Positions 33,273-42,255 are shown, counted from the first letter of the stretch. The stretch is DNA of 64,000 bases from JBBDMX01 sp040878035 (GCA_040878035.1 JBBDMX010000078.1:1-64000), one strand, 5' to 3'. The notes: generated by a model not told the origin, from the sequence alone. Program-made: numbers and translations.

Positions 33273-34445
33273 CTAGCGCTTCAACAGCTTTTCCCGATCC
33301 AACATCACCTTGAGCGTCAGCGTCACCAGTTCGACCTGGGTTTCGTCCATGCGGTTGTAGAAGGGCAGGGCGATGGTGCGCTGGCTGACCGATTCGGCGA
33401 TGGGGCACAGGCCGCGGTCGAAGCCGAAGCGTTCCTTCATATAAGGCTGAAGGTGGATGCAGGGGAAATAGTTGGCGGCGCCGATGTCGTGCCGCCGCAG
33501 GCCGTGGATCACGCGGTCGCGCTCGACCACGCCATAGGTGTCCACCAGGCGAATGACAAAGACGAACCAGCTCATGTCGTCGGGCGAATCGACGGTGGGC
33601 AGCACCAGGTCTTCCCAGTCCATCAGCCGCTTCATGTAATAACCGGCGACGCGGCGGCGGGCCTTGAGCATTTCGTCCAGGCGCTCCATCTGCGCGATGC
33701 CCAGGGCGGCGGCGACTTCCGAGAGGCGGTAGTTGTAGCCCAGGCGTTCGTGCGTGAGCCAACTGCCGCTGCGGTTGGTGTTGCCCAGCTCCTTATCATC
33801 GCGTTCGACGGGCCGGCCCTGGTTGCGCATGCTGCGGCACAGGTCCGCCAGCCGGTCGTCGTCGGTGACAATGACGCCGCCTTCGCCGGTGGTGATCTGC
33901 TTGTTGGGATAGAAGGCGAACACGCCGACGCGGCCGAAGGAGCCGCAGTTGCGTCCGTTGTGCCGGCCGCCCAGGGCCTCGCAGCAGTCCTCGATCAGCG
34001 GAATTTCATGGGCGTTAGCGATCTGCGCCAGCTTGTCCAGGTGGGCGGGGTTGCCGAAGGTCTCGACGGCGAGGATGGCCTTGGTGCGGCGAGTCATGGC
34101 GGCCTCGACCTTGGCCGGGTCCATGTTCAGGCTGCATGGGTCGATATCCACGAAGACCGGCGTGGCGCCGACATAGAGAATGCAGTTGGCCGAGGCGACG
34201 AAGGAGAAGGGCGTGGTGATGACCTCGTCGCCGGGGCCGATGTCCAGCGCCAGCATCGCCAGGTGCAGCCCGGCCGTGCCCGAGCTGACGGCCACGGCGT
34301 GGCGGCGACCGGCACGCTCGGCGATCATCTCCTCGAAGCGCGATTGCCGCGGACCGATGCTCAAGCGCCCCGAGCGCAGCGTGGCCACGACGGCTTGGAT
34401 CTCGATGTCGGTGATGTCCGGCAGACTCAACGGAATCACGCTCAT
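33273..34445 (-). CDS. DegT/DnrJ/EryC1/StrS sugar aminotransferase (possible GnnB)
   Basis: 390 residues from MSVIPLSLPDITDIEI (start at 34445; a start at 34478 adds eleven residues). Features: AVAVSSGTAGLHLAMLALDI, GDEVITTPFSFVASANCILY, LIEDCCEALGG and FAFYPNKQITTGEGG with the PLP lysine at residue 182, NYRLSEVAAALGIAQMERLD near the C-terminal half, and NYFPCIHLQPYM. Such enzymes transfer an amino group to a keto-sugar nucleotide for surface polysaccharide or lipid A. It is convergent with the MocA-type dehydrogenase. Confidence 0.87.
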   Translation of the reverse strand: MSVIPLSLPDITDIEIQAVVATLRSGRLSIGPRQSRFEEMIAERAGRRHAVAVSSGTAGLHLAMLALDIGPGDEVITTPFSFVASANCILYVGATPVFVDIDPCSLNMDPAKVEAAMTRRTKAILAVETFGNPAHLDKLAQIANAHEIPLIEDCCEALGGRHNGRNCGSFGRVGVFAFYPNKQITTGEGGVIVTDDDRLADLCRSMRNQGRPVERDDKELGNTNRSGSWLTHERLGYNYRLSEVAAALGIAQMERLDEMLKARRRVAGYYMKRLMDWEDLVLPTVDSPDDMSWFVFVIRLVDTYGVVERDRVIHGLRRHDIGAANYFPCIHLQPYMKERFGFDRGLCPIAESVSQRTIALPFYNRMDETQVELVTLTLKVMLDREKLLKR

Positions 34446-34542
34446 CGGTAGTTCCGGGGAATGGTGAAGTTCGTGCATGGTGTCATGTCAGTTGTTAGCC
34501 CAAGCACCAACGGTGCGGGCTGCGGCCATCGAGGTATTCGCT

Positions 34543-36048
34543 TCATCGTAAAGCCGTCAACGCCTCCAGCGCCTGCGGGGTCATCTTGTTGCGTTTGAGC
34601 CAGATCCATGCCGCCTGGAGGCGCAGCGATTCGGGAATGCTGCCGCCGCCGCGGACCACGGTCGCCAGTTCCGCCATCTGCGCCGGGGTGAGCGTCTGGC
34701 CGTTTTTCGCCAGCAGCAACAGCGCCAGGCCATTGGTGCTGGCGTTGGTGTACGGCAGCAGGCCCTGAATCACCAGGTGCGGCTGGCCCTTGGAGCGAAT
34801 CAATCCCAACAGCACCGCCTGGCGATACATCTCGTCGGGCTGATCGGCTGCGACGATGGGCCGAAGCATGGCCTGGGCCTCCTGCGGGCTCTGCTCAAAG
34901 AGCAACTGCGTCGCCGTCACCGCGTCGTCAAAGCGCTGCGCCTGATTCCGCGCCGGCCCGGGATATTGCTGGATGATCGCCAACTCGATGGCCCGCGCGT
35001 CGGCCGGCGCGGCTTGCTTGGTGACAAAAGCCAACGCCCAGGCGGTGGCAACAGGGTGGCCGCTCTTGATCAGCTCGATCACCGCCGGCGCTACATCCTG
35101 CTTGCCGGCGATGGCGGCGCCGGCGCGGCCGATCTGGCGCAGCGAGGCGTCATTGCTGGCGTTGAGCGGATCGAAAAAACTCGCCGGCAGGTGCTGCGCG
35201 ATATTCAACGCCAGGAACGCCAGCCGCGTGCGCTGTGCCAGATCGTTGGTGGACTCGTACGACTGGCGCCAGGCATCGACGGCGCCCGGGGCACCAAAGC
35301 GCAGCGCTCCGCGCAAGCCCAGAAGGTTGAGCCGGGACGACACGTCCGGCTCGATGGATATCTTCATCGCCCAGCCCGCCGCCTTGTCAAAGTCAAAGCG
35401 CAGCATCGTCTGCAGCGCCAGCTCGCGTGCCTCGTCCCGCCGCAGGTCTTTGGAGGCGTCGACGCGGTCCAGGATCGTCTTGCCCTGGGCCTGGCCCAGT
35501 TGCACCAGCGTCAGGCCCGCCAGCGCCTGCCGGGCCAGGTTGTCGGACTTGCCCGCCTCCTGTAGCAGGGCGATGTCCTTGAATTCACCCGCATGGGTCA
35601 ACTGGATCGCCACCAGCAGCCGCACGGTGATGTCCAGCCCGGGCCAGTTGACGGCCTGGCGCGCCTGCTCCAGCGTCAGCAGCTCGCTGTCCAGGGCGGC
35701 ACTGAGCATCTCGGCCTGAAGCTGTTCGTCCTTGACCGACGCCAGCCGCGCCAGGTCCAGCCCCTTCTTCGGATCCGATTCGGCGGCGCCCAGGAAGGCG
35801 TGAATCCGCAGGATGTTGTCCTTGCCGGCCATGAGGTGCACGAAGAACGGGTGCAACTCGGGATCGCGCAGCTGCCGCAGGGCGCGCATGGCCCGGCTGT
35901 GCCGACCGTCACGCTGCGGCTGCGTTGCGTCCTTAAGCAGGAAGATCGCCGACTGCGCGGTATCGCCGTCGTCCGCCCGTGCCAGGCACGTGCAGACCGC
36001 CATCACCACGACCAGTGTCCCAAGCCATCGCCACCCTGATCTACGCAT
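34543..36048 (-). CDS. Secreted HEAT-like helical-repeat protein
   Basis: 501 residues. Signal peptide MRRSGWRWLGTLVVVMAVCT ending near ARA. The mature part is helix after helix with Ala/Leu/Gln-rich pairs (LDLARLASVKDEQLQAEMLS, ARELALQTMLRFDFDKAAGW, RQIGRAGAAIAGKQDVAPAV, LALLLLAKNGQTLTPAQMAE), as in HEAT or Sel1-like solenoids. No catalytic motif. Divergent from hisC with only 68 nt between starts. Probably a periplasmic scaffold; function unknown. Confidence 0.7.
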   Translation of the reverse strand: MRRSGWRWLGTLVVVMAVCTCLARADDGDTAQSAIFLLKDATQPQRDGRHSRAMRALRQLRDPELHPFFVHLMAGKDNILRIHAFLGAAESDPKKGLDLARLASVKDEQLQAEMLSAALDSELLTLEQARQAVNWPGLDITVRLLVAIQLTHAGEFKDIALLQEAGKSDNLARQALAGLTLVQLGQAQGKTILDRVDASKDLRRDEARELALQTMLRFDFDKAAGWAMKISIEPDVSSRLNLLGLRGALRFGAPGAVDAWRQSYESTNDLAQRTRLAFLALNIAQHLPASFFDPLNASNDASLRQIGRAGAAIAGKQDVAPAVIELIKSGHPVATAWALAFVTKQAAPADARAIELAIIQQYPGPARNQAQRFDDAVTATQLLFEQSPQEAQAMLRPIVAADQPDEMYRQAVLLGLIRSKGQPHLVIQGLLPYTNASTNGLALLLLAKNGQTLTPAQMAELATVVRGGGSIPESLRLQAAWIWLKRNKMTPQALEALTALR

Positions 36049-36116
36049 CCCCACAGTGTATGATCTGTTCGCCGAATCGGGAAATGCCGCTTGCGGTTTA
36101 GCCTCTTCTCTCACCC

Positions 36117-37328
36117 ATGCCTTACGAACGCGACAACATCAGCCGCTTGACCCCTTACACCCCCGGCGAGCAGCCGCAGCGGGGGCGGGTGGTGAAGCTC
36201 AACACCAATGAAAACCCGTATCCGCCGGCCCAGGCGGTGCTGGACGCCATCGCGGGGGTGAGCGGGGAAATGCTGCGTCGCTACCCGCCGCCCTCGGCCA
36301 CGGGCTTTCGGGAAACGGCGGCACGGGTGCACGGCCTGACACCCCAGCAGGTCATCGCCACCAACGGCGGCGACGAACTGCTGCGCATGGCGGTGACCGT
36401 GTTCTGTGAACCATCAGTCAGTCGAGACGGCGACGAGGCCCGCGGCGGCATCGCCATGGGCGAGCCCAGCTATTCGCTCTACCCGGTGCTGGCGGCCATC
36501 CATGACACGCCGGTGACGCGCGTGCCGCTCGATGATGATTATGGCGTGCCGGAAGATTTTGCCGACAAGGTCATCGACGCGGATTGCCGGCTGGCGCTGT
36601 TGGTCAATCCCCACGCGCCGTCGGGCCGGCGCGAGTCGATCGATAAACTGGCGCGGATCGCGGCGCAGCTGCGCCAGGGCCGGTGCGTGCTGCTGATCGA
36701 CGAGGCTTACGTGGACTTTGCCGATGGCGACGCCTTGCCGCTGCTGCAATCCGGGGGCGGCCGCAGCCTGGATAACGTGCTGCTCTTGCGCACGCTTTCC
36801 AAGGGCTACTCGCTGGCGGGCCTGCGCTTTGGCTACGGGCTGGGCCATGCCGACCTGATCGCCACGCTGCACAAGGTGCGCGACAGCTACAACGTGGACA
36901 TCCTGGCCCAAAGCGCGGCGACGGCGGCGCTGGAGCATCGCGACGCGGCGAAGCTCACTTGGCGCAAGGTCATCGCCCAGCGCCACCGCCTCACCGATGC
37001 CCTTCGCCAACGCGGTTACGTCGTGCCCGACAGCCAGAGCAACTTCCTGCTGGCCACGCCTGAAAGCCCACCCGCGCCTGCGGGTGGGAGCTCAAGCCCA
37101 CCCGCCCCCGCACCGGGATCCGCAGCCCCCGCCGCCCGATCAATCTACGAATCCCTCAAGGCCCAAGGCATTTTCGTGCGATACTTTGATCAGGACCGAC
37201 TCCGCGACAAGCTCCGCATCACCATCGGCACGCCGCAACAGAATGACGAATTGTTAACCGCACTCGATGCAATGGCGTCGTCGCCAAAATCCGAAATCCG
37301 AAATCCGCAATCCGAAATCAGAAGCTGA
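36117..37328 (+). CDS. hisC: Histidinol-phosphate aminotransferase with in-frame repeat insertions
   Basis: Histidine biosynthesis, transamination of imidazole-acetol phosphate. 403 residues, longer than the usual ~355-370. Features: VVKLNTNENPYPPAQAVLD, ATNGGDELLRMAV, VNPHAPSGRRESID, LLIDEAYVDFA, and LRTLSKGYSLAGLRFGYG with PLP Lys229. Odd: residues ~316-331 (PPAPAGGSSSPPAPAPG) come from a palindromic DNA element also found intergenically at 62911. The final ~13 residues (SPKSEIRNPQSEIRS) are encoded by a 7-nt repeat arm. The rest of the C-terminal domain (YESLKAQGIFVRYFDQDRLR) is intact, so the enzyme is probably functional. Eight bases before hisB. Confidence 0.93.
   Translation: MPYERDNISRLTPYTPGEQPQRGRVVKLNTNENPYPPAQAVLDAIAGVSGEMLRRYPPPSATGFRETAARVHGLTPQQVIATNGGDELLRMAVTVFCEPSVSRDGDEARGGIAMGEPSYSLYPVLAAIHDTPVTRVPLDDDYGVPEDFADKVIDADCRLALLVNPHAPSGRRESIDKLARIAAQLRQGRCVLLIDEAYVDFADGDALPLLQSGGGRSLDNVLLLRTLSKGYSLAGLRFGYGLGHADLIATLHKVRDSYNVDILAQSAATAALEHRDAAKLTWRKVIAQRHRLTDALRQRGYVVPDSQSNFLLATPESPPAPAGGSSSPPAPAPGSAAPAARSIYESLKAQGIFVRYFDQDRLRDKLRITIGTPQQNDELLTALDAMASSPKSEIRNPQSEIRS
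37062..37110. repeat. Family P palindrome inserted in frame in hisC
   Basis: A 28-nt palindrome beginning GAAAGCCCACCCGCGCCTGC (37062-37089), followed by a half copy (37091-37110). A 28-nt intergenic relative at 62911-62938 differs at two loop positions. It lies in a surface loop of HisC and keeps the reading frame. Confidence 0.75.
37287..37325. repeat. Family D heptad repeat forming the hisC tail
   Basis: Four to five tandem AAATCCG/CAATCCG heptads directly before the hisC stop codon. Only one arm is present. It occupies the hisC-hisB junction. Confidence 0.8.
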
Positions 37329-37336
37329 CAATCACT

Positions 37337-37930
37337 ATGCCCCGCACCGCCACCATTCATCGCAAGACCAACGAAACCGACATCACCGTCGAGCTGAACC
37401 TCGACGGCGGGTCCTACCGCCACGAGACCGGCGTCGGCTTCTTCGATCACATGCTCGACCACGTCGCCCGGCACGGCCGACTGGGCCTGACCATCACCGC
37501 CAAGGGCGATCGGCACATCGACGATCACCACACCGTCGAGGATGTGGGCATCGTGCTGGGTCAGGCCATCGACAAGGCGCTGGGCGACAAGAAGGGCATC
37601 GAGCGTTACGGCTTTGCCTCGGTGCCGATGGATGAGGCCCTGGCGCGGGTGAGCCTGGACTTGTCGGGCCGGGCAGCGCTGGTGATGGCGGTGCAGCCGC
37701 CGGAGTTTGTGCAGATGCCGGCCAAAATCGGCGGCTTCGACACCCAGCTCGTCCGCGAGTTCCTCACCGCCTTATCGCAGAACGGCCGGTTCAACTGTCA
37801 CGTCGAAGTGCCCACCGGCGACAACTATCACCACATCGCCGAGGCCATCTTCAAGGCCCTGGGCCGCGCCCTGCGCCAAGCCGTCGCCATCACCGGCGAC
37901 GCCATCCCCAGCACCAAGGGCACGCTCTGA
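37337..37930 (+). CDS. hisB: Imidazoleglycerol-phosphate dehydratase
   Basis: Sixth step of histidine biosynthesis; Mn-dependent dehydration. 197 residues, the monofunctional form. Signatures: GVGFFDHMLDHVARHGRLGL with metal-binding His, DIDDHHTVED-type motif seen as HIDDHHTVEDVGIVLGQAID, and the second repeat NYHHIAEAIFKALGRALRQA. Starts 8 nt after hisC, so cotranscribed. hisG is 8 kb away and other his genes are outside the window, so the pathway is scattered. Confidence 0.96.
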   Translation: MPRTATIHRKTNETDITVELNLDGGSYRHETGVGFFDHMLDHVARHGRLGLTITAKGDRHIDDHHTVEDVGIVLGQAIDKALGDKKGIERYGFASVPMDEALARVSLDLSGRAALVMAVQPPEFVQMPAKIGGFDTQLVREFLTALSQNGRFNCHVEVPTGDNYHHIAEAIFKALGRALRQAVAITGDAIPSTKGTL

Positions 37931-38110
37931 TTTCTGATTTGGCACACACTCCACGCTGCGCCCGCGCGGCCGCCCGCGCAAGGAACTGGATAAATCAACC
38001 GGACGCCTTTTCTCCGGGCACGCTGCCTGTCTTGGGCGGATCGGGCCGGCCAAGGGGCCGGGGCGGCAAGGCGTGGTTGCAATTCCCCGCCGGGCGATGA
38101 CAATGCCAGC

Positions 38111-39781
38111 ATGACGCATTCCGGCTCGGCCGATCCCCGGTTCACCAACACGCTCTTCTACGGCGATAACCTGGATGTGCTGCGCCGCCACGTGGCCGAT
38201 GCCAGCGTCGATCTGGTGTATCTCGATCCGCCGTTCAATTCCAACGCCGATTACAACGTGCTGTTTGCCGAGCGGGATAAGACCGAGTCGGCGGCGCAGA
38301 TCAGGGCGTTCGAGGACACCTGGAAGTGGGACGAAGCGGCGGCCGCGGCGTTCAATGAGGCGATCCAGTCGGGCCACGGCCGCGTGCCCCAGGCCATGGC
38401 TGCGTTCCAGACGCTCTTAGGCGGCAGCGACATGCTGGCCTACCTGTCGATGATGGCCCCGCGCCTGATCGAGTTGCACCGCGTGCTCAAGCCCACCGGA
38501 TCGATCTACCTGCACTGCGATCCGACGGCGAGTCATTATCTCAAGCTGCTCTTGGACGCGATTTTCGGCCCCCAAAACTTCCGTAACGAAATTGTCTGGG
38601 AGCGTACGACGGGACGAAAAGCCGTGAATCAGTTTGGGCGCGTTCACGACATTATCCTCTTCTACACTGCAAGCAGGAACGCCGCCTGGAATCCTCCGAT
38701 GATTCGGCAAACCGAAACGTCGGCCCGAGGGCATGATCTGATGGAGAATGGGCTGGGGGTGTTCCGTGTATCTGACCTGAGTGCTCCGGGCGGGGGGCCG
38801 GCGCGTCGCTTTGATGACCGTACTATTTCTCCGCCGGCGGGCCGCCACTGGCAGTTCGACCAGGAGGGGATCGACGCCCTGATTCGCGATGGGCGCATCG
38901 TCTTCTCCAAGACCGGCAAGCCCCGCCTCAAGACCTACATCAAGCAACTACCAGGCGTTTCCGTGCGCGACATCTGGATCGACATCGAACCGATCAATGC
39001 GGCCGCCGCGGAGCGCCTGGGCTATCCCACGCAAAAGCCCGAAGCCCTACTAGATCGCATCATCAAGGCATCATCCAACGAAGGCGACGTGGTACTCGAT
39101 CCGTTCTGCGGTTGCGGTACGGCTGTGGCCGTGGCGCAGAAGCTCAACCGTAAGTGGATCGGCATTGACGTGACGCATCTGGCGATCGGTCTGATCAAGC
39201 ACCGGCTGTGGGATTCGTTCAACATCAGCAACGCCAGCGATCCGCCGGCGTATCGGGTGGTGGGCGAGCCGGAGGACTTGGCCGGGGCGCGACAGCTTGC
39301 GGCCGAGGACAAGTTCCAGTTCCAGGCCTGGGCGCTGGGGCTGGTCAAGGCCCGCGTGGCCGGATCGGCACGCAAGGGCGCGGACCATGGTATTGATGGC
39401 CGTCTGTACTTCCACGATGAGCCCGACAGCAAGGCCGCATCGGTCAAGCAGGTGGTGCTGAGCGTCAAGGGCGGGCACACCAGCGTCAAGGATGTGCGCG
39501 ACCTGGTGGGCGTGCTGGAGCGCGAGAAGGGCGCCGGGGCGGTGATCGGGGCGCTGATCACGCTGGAGCCGGTCACCGGGCCGATGCGCGGCGAAGCGGC
39601 GTCGGCGGGGTTCTACGACTCGCCCTGGGGCACCAAGCACGCCCGCGTGCAGGTTCTGACGGTGGAAGGACTGCTCAAGGGCAATGACCGCCTGGGCATC
39701 CCCTCGACGTATGACCACCGCACGTTCAAGAAAGCGCCCAAGGCCAAGGGCGCGGGCAAGGGGCAGGACGGGCTGTTCTGA
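38111..39781 (+). CDS. Beta-class DNA methyltransferase fused to a nuclease-like C-terminal domain
   Basis: 556 residues. The order DPPF first (residues 39-42, YLDPPFNSNADYN) and the SAM motif DPFCGCGTAVAVA later (~330) is the beta class of N6-adenine/N4-cytosine methylases. Residues ~400-556 look like an Mrr/PD-(D/E)xK fold: ADHGIDGRLYFHDE (~425) then VVLSVKGGHTSVKDV (~450), which would give the Asp and xxK catalytic pair. A single chain would then carry both modification and cleavage. No separate specificity or restriction gene. A target region lies between 100 and 320. First gene of an accessory block; probably defensive. Confidence 0.83.
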   Translation: MTHSGSADPRFTNTLFYGDNLDVLRRHVADASVDLVYLDPPFNSNADYNVLFAERDKTESAAQIRAFEDTWKWDEAAAAAFNEAIQSGHGRVPQAMAAFQTLLGGSDMLAYLSMMAPRLIELHRVLKPTGSIYLHCDPTASHYLKLLLDAIFGPQNFRNEIVWERTTGRKAVNQFGRVHDIILFYTASRNAAWNPPMIRQTETSARGHDLMENGLGVFRVSDLSAPGGGPARRFDDRTISPPAGRHWQFDQEGIDALIRDGRIVFSKTGKPRLKTYIKQLPGVSVRDIWIDIEPINAAAAERLGYPTQKPEALLDRIIKASSNEGDVVLDPFCGCGTAVAVAQKLNRKWIGIDVTHLAIGLIKHRLWDSFNISNASDPPAYRVVGEPEDLAGARQLAAEDKFQFQAWALGLVKARVAGSARKGADHGIDGRLYFHDEPDSKAASVKQVVLSVKGGHTSVKDVRDLVGVLEREKGAGAVIGALITLEPVTGPMRGEAASAGFYDSPWGTKHARVQVLTVEGLLKGNDRLGIPSTYDHRTFKKAPKAKGAGKGQDGLF

Positions 39782-39916
39782 GGGCTCGTTCGTTGCGCCA
39801 ACGGCTACAGGTTCTAGGTACAATACTGATATGTGAGGATCAACGGCCAATCGATAGATGGAAGTCGAGTTCACTCCGAGCCGATACAGTTTTCCCAGCA
39901 AACAGAAGGGGGCGCA

Positions 39917-40651
39917 ATGGACCAATTGCTCGATCCGAAATTCTACCCGGTTTTCGTGGTGATGCTATTTCCCGGACTTATATCGATGCGGTTTTACCGT
40001 GTCTTGATGCCGGCTCGAGTTATGGACTGGCAGGAAAGTCTAGTCGAGAGTCTGTTCTACAGCACGGTCAACTTTGCTCTCTGTCTGCCGTTGCTGGCTA
40101 TGCTCCATGTTGGCGAGAGGGCCGGTGGACATCCTGTTATGCAGGCGATGGGATGGATTTTTGTGCTCGCTATTGCGCCGCTCATTTGGCCGGGTATCTG
40201 GACTGCTGTTGTGCGATCGAAGTGGTTTCGCCATAGGCTGCAAATTCCCTATCCCACCGCTTGGGATGGTTTCTTTGATCGGCGCCGTTCTGTCTTCGTT
40301 CTGATCCACCTGAACAGCGGAACGAAGATTGGCGGTTATTTTGGGCCATCGTCCTATGCCGGATCGTTTCCGAATGACGGTGACATTTACATTGAGAAAG
40401 TGGTGAGACTGTGCGATAATACGCACGAGTTCGGTCCGTATGTCGAGAATAGTGCGGGGATGCTGATTCGACGGGACCAGTATCAGTTTATCGAGTTATT
40501 TGATATCCCCACAGACACAACCATAGACCAGTCCAAGGAGCAGCACGATGGCCGAGTCAGACCAGAGCAAGGGGCAATCGGGTTGGGCGGAAGTACAAAA
40601 GGGCTACACGCCGCGCCCTCCGCAAGCACCGGCAACAGCGCTCCCGCCTGA
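39917..40651 (+). CDS. DUF6338-like membrane protein
   Basis: 244 residues from MDQLLDPKFYPVFVVMLFPG, with GAAGGGGGCG upstream. Membrane segments at ~8-25, ~48-70 (NFALCLPLLAMLHVG) and ~80-100 (MGWIFVLAIAPLIWPGIWTA). The cytoplasmic half has FVLIHLNSGTKIGGYFGPSS, EKVVRLCDNT and FIELFDIP, a small beta-barrel pattern seen in DUF6338 proteins. The last ~35 codons overlap the start of the next gene in another frame and look non-native. Base composition is less GC-rich than the neighbours, consistent with transfer. Function unknown. Confidence 0.7.
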   Translation: MDQLLDPKFYPVFVVMLFPGLISMRFYRVLMPARVMDWQESLVESLFYSTVNFALCLPLLAMLHVGERAGGHPVMQAMGWIFVLAIAPLIWPGIWTAVVRSKWFRHRLQIPYPTAWDGFFDRRRSVFVLIHLNSGTKIGGYFGPSSYAGSFPNDGDIYIEKVVRLCDNTHEFGPYVENSAGMLIRRDQYQFIELFDIPTDTTIDQSKEQHDGRVRPEQGAIGLGGSTKGLHAAPSASTGNSAPA

Positions 40652-40754
40652 AAAAACAAGCGCCGGCTATACGCCCAAACCGCCGGGCGATGGATCGGCC
40701 GCGCCGCCACCGCCGCCCAAGGGTGGCAGCGGCCAAACTAAGGGCGGCAAGTAG
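40548..40754 (+). CDS. Small proline-rich GYTPxPP protein paired with DUF6338
   Basis: 68 residues with two GYTP(R/K)PP motifs (VQKGYTPRPPQAP and SAGYTPKPPGDG) and a Pro/Gly/Lys tail. Excellent AAGGAG ribosome site ten bases before ATG 40548. It begins inside the 3' end of the DUF6338-like gene. I have the impression that such small Pro-rich proteins regularly follow DUF6338 genes, but this is from memory. Likely disordered; possibly a partner or regulator of the membrane protein. Confidence 0.65.
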   Translation: MAESDQSKGQSGWAEVQKGYTPRPPQAPATALPPEKTSAGYTPKPPGDGSAAPPPPPKGGSGQTKGGK

Positions 40755-40759
40755 CGTTT

Positions 40760-41497
40760 ATGGCACGTGAACACGGTCAGCGGGGCAATTATCCGGCGGG
40801 CCAGCGCCGGCGCATGGTGCGCATTGCGATGGGCGTTGCCTTGGGCGTCGAAGCGTTTCTGGGTTTCGCGCTGGGTATCCTCGTTGGCACGAATTATCTG
40901 CGTTTCCCGAGCATGGGCGCGTGGGGGCTGCTACTCATCAACGGCATCGTGCTCGTGATGATCATCATGGCTTCGTATGTTCTGGTTTGGTTCAATCGCC
41001 ATGAGAAGCAGCTATGGAATTACGTCGATGGCGCTGCGGGAGAGGAACGCATTGGCGAGGAGTTGGCGAAATTGCCCAACACGTTTGAGGTGATTCACGG
41101 TCTTGAGACGCCAAGCGGCGATGTGGATCATCTGGTGATCGGCCCCACGGGGGTATTCCTCCTCAACACCAAGAAGTGGACGGGGGTGGCGACGGCTGCC
41201 AATGGCGCGCTGCTTTGGAACGGGAAGAACTACAAGGACCACGTGGGGAATATGCGGCGCATCACGATGGCCTTGCGGGATATGGTCGTGCAGCCGGGTG
41301 GTCCCGATCCATACTTTCAAGAAGCCTTTGTGTTTGTCGGCTGCACGGTCAACATTGGCCCCGAGCAGTTGGGCCGATGTGATGCGCTGACGCCCGACCA
41401 ACTGTTGCCGTACCTTCAGCGCAGTGCGGGGCGGCGTGGGCTCAAGGCAGCGGAGGTTGAGGACCTTGCCAGCCGCGCGGCGGCATTCCTGAGGTAG
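40760..41497 (+). CDS. Membrane-anchored NERD (nuclease-related) domain protein
   Basis: 245 residues. Two N-terminal membrane helices (ALGVEAFLGFALGILVG, GLLLINGIVLVMIIMASYVL). Then a NERD domain at ~92-190: GAAGEERIGEELAKLPNTFE, GDVDHLVIGPTGVFLLNTKK, in which Glu/Asp and the xxK of the PD-(D/E)xK core are visible (DVDHL ... NTKKW). The tail is helical. It starts 5 nt after the small Pro-rich gene. In a defence context it could be a nuclease effector at the membrane. Last gene of the block. Confidence 0.82.
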   Translation: MAREHGQRGNYPAGQRRRMVRIAMGVALGVEAFLGFALGILVGTNYLRFPSMGAWGLLLINGIVLVMIIMASYVLVWFNRHEKQLWNYVDGAAGEERIGEELAKLPNTFEVIHGLETPSGDVDHLVIGPTGVFLLNTKKWTGVATAANGALLWNGKNYKDHVGNMRRITMALRDMVVQPGGPDPYFQEAFVFVGCTVNIGPEQLGRCDALTPDQLLPYLQRSAGRRGLKAAEVEDLASRAAAFLR

Positions 41498-42255
41498 TCC
41501 CGGTGGCTTTAGCGGGCCGGCGTAGTCGGCAAGAAGCAGCAAAAAGTTCTGTTGGTCATAAGTTCTGGCGAGGGCCGGCAAGGGACCATCACGGATTACG
41601 CAGGCTTGGCGTCGCGAACTGTTCGCAGTGTCGCGCGGCGGCATCGGCGACGGAACCGGGCGATATCCGTGGTGTCCGGGGTGCATGGGGGTTGACTTCT
41701 TATCCGGTGGTGGTATAGTGACTGTTGAACACAGGAACACAGGAACACAGGAGACAGGAGACATGAAGATCAGCACGACATGCGGCACGCATTTCCTCGG
41801 CTATCCCTCCGCGTCCTGGGCCCCCTCGGCGGTGAATCTGCTCCAGATTCTGGTCCGAATAATCATGTCAGCCCCTGACATTTTCATTAACTTGCTAAAT
41901 GGCGTGCAAGCTATGTTCAGGGAACGGATTACACCTGTTGGAGCGGATTGTCCGGAATGTCAGACTGACACGCCACTGACATGGGGACTGACATTCGCTA
42001 ACCCCCGGAAGAATAAGGAGAAATCAAAAGATGACACCGGGGGGGAGGGGAGGGGGGCTGACATGTATCCAGATATCCGGAATTGGCGGGGAAGTGGAGG
42101 GCGAAAGTGGAGAGTGGAGAGGGGAGAGTGGAGAGTGGAGAGTGGAGAGGGGAGGGTGGCAAGCTCTGTCTGCATCCTCCACTCTCCACCTTCCACTCTG
42201 CACCGACTTCGCCCCCTCCACCCTCCCCTCCGCGCCATTTTCTGGCGTGGCCGGG
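41498..42255. other. Gene-free spacer (~760 nt) with two repeat blocks
   Basis: No convincing gene. An ACACAGGA direct repeat (about 10-nt period) lies at 41725-41762, immediately before an ATG whose frame encodes nothing recognisable. A family D-like palindrome is at 42080-42235. Nothing else was noted. Confidence 0.6.
42080..42235. repeat. Family D-like palindrome, GGAGAGTG version
   Basis: Left arm of GAGTGGAGAG units (8/9-nt period, 42094-42160); right arm of CCACTCTCCACC units (42176-42235). The centre is AAGCTCTGTCTGCATC. The purine/pyrimidine strand asymmetry is almost complete, so triplex as well as hairpin formation is possible. Confidence 0.8.

Noticed and set aside
40548..40651. 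Frameshift joining the DUF6338-like gene to the small Pro-rich gene
   Set aside because: The small gene has its own strong AAGGAG site and a complete coherent product, so an overlap is the simpler reading.
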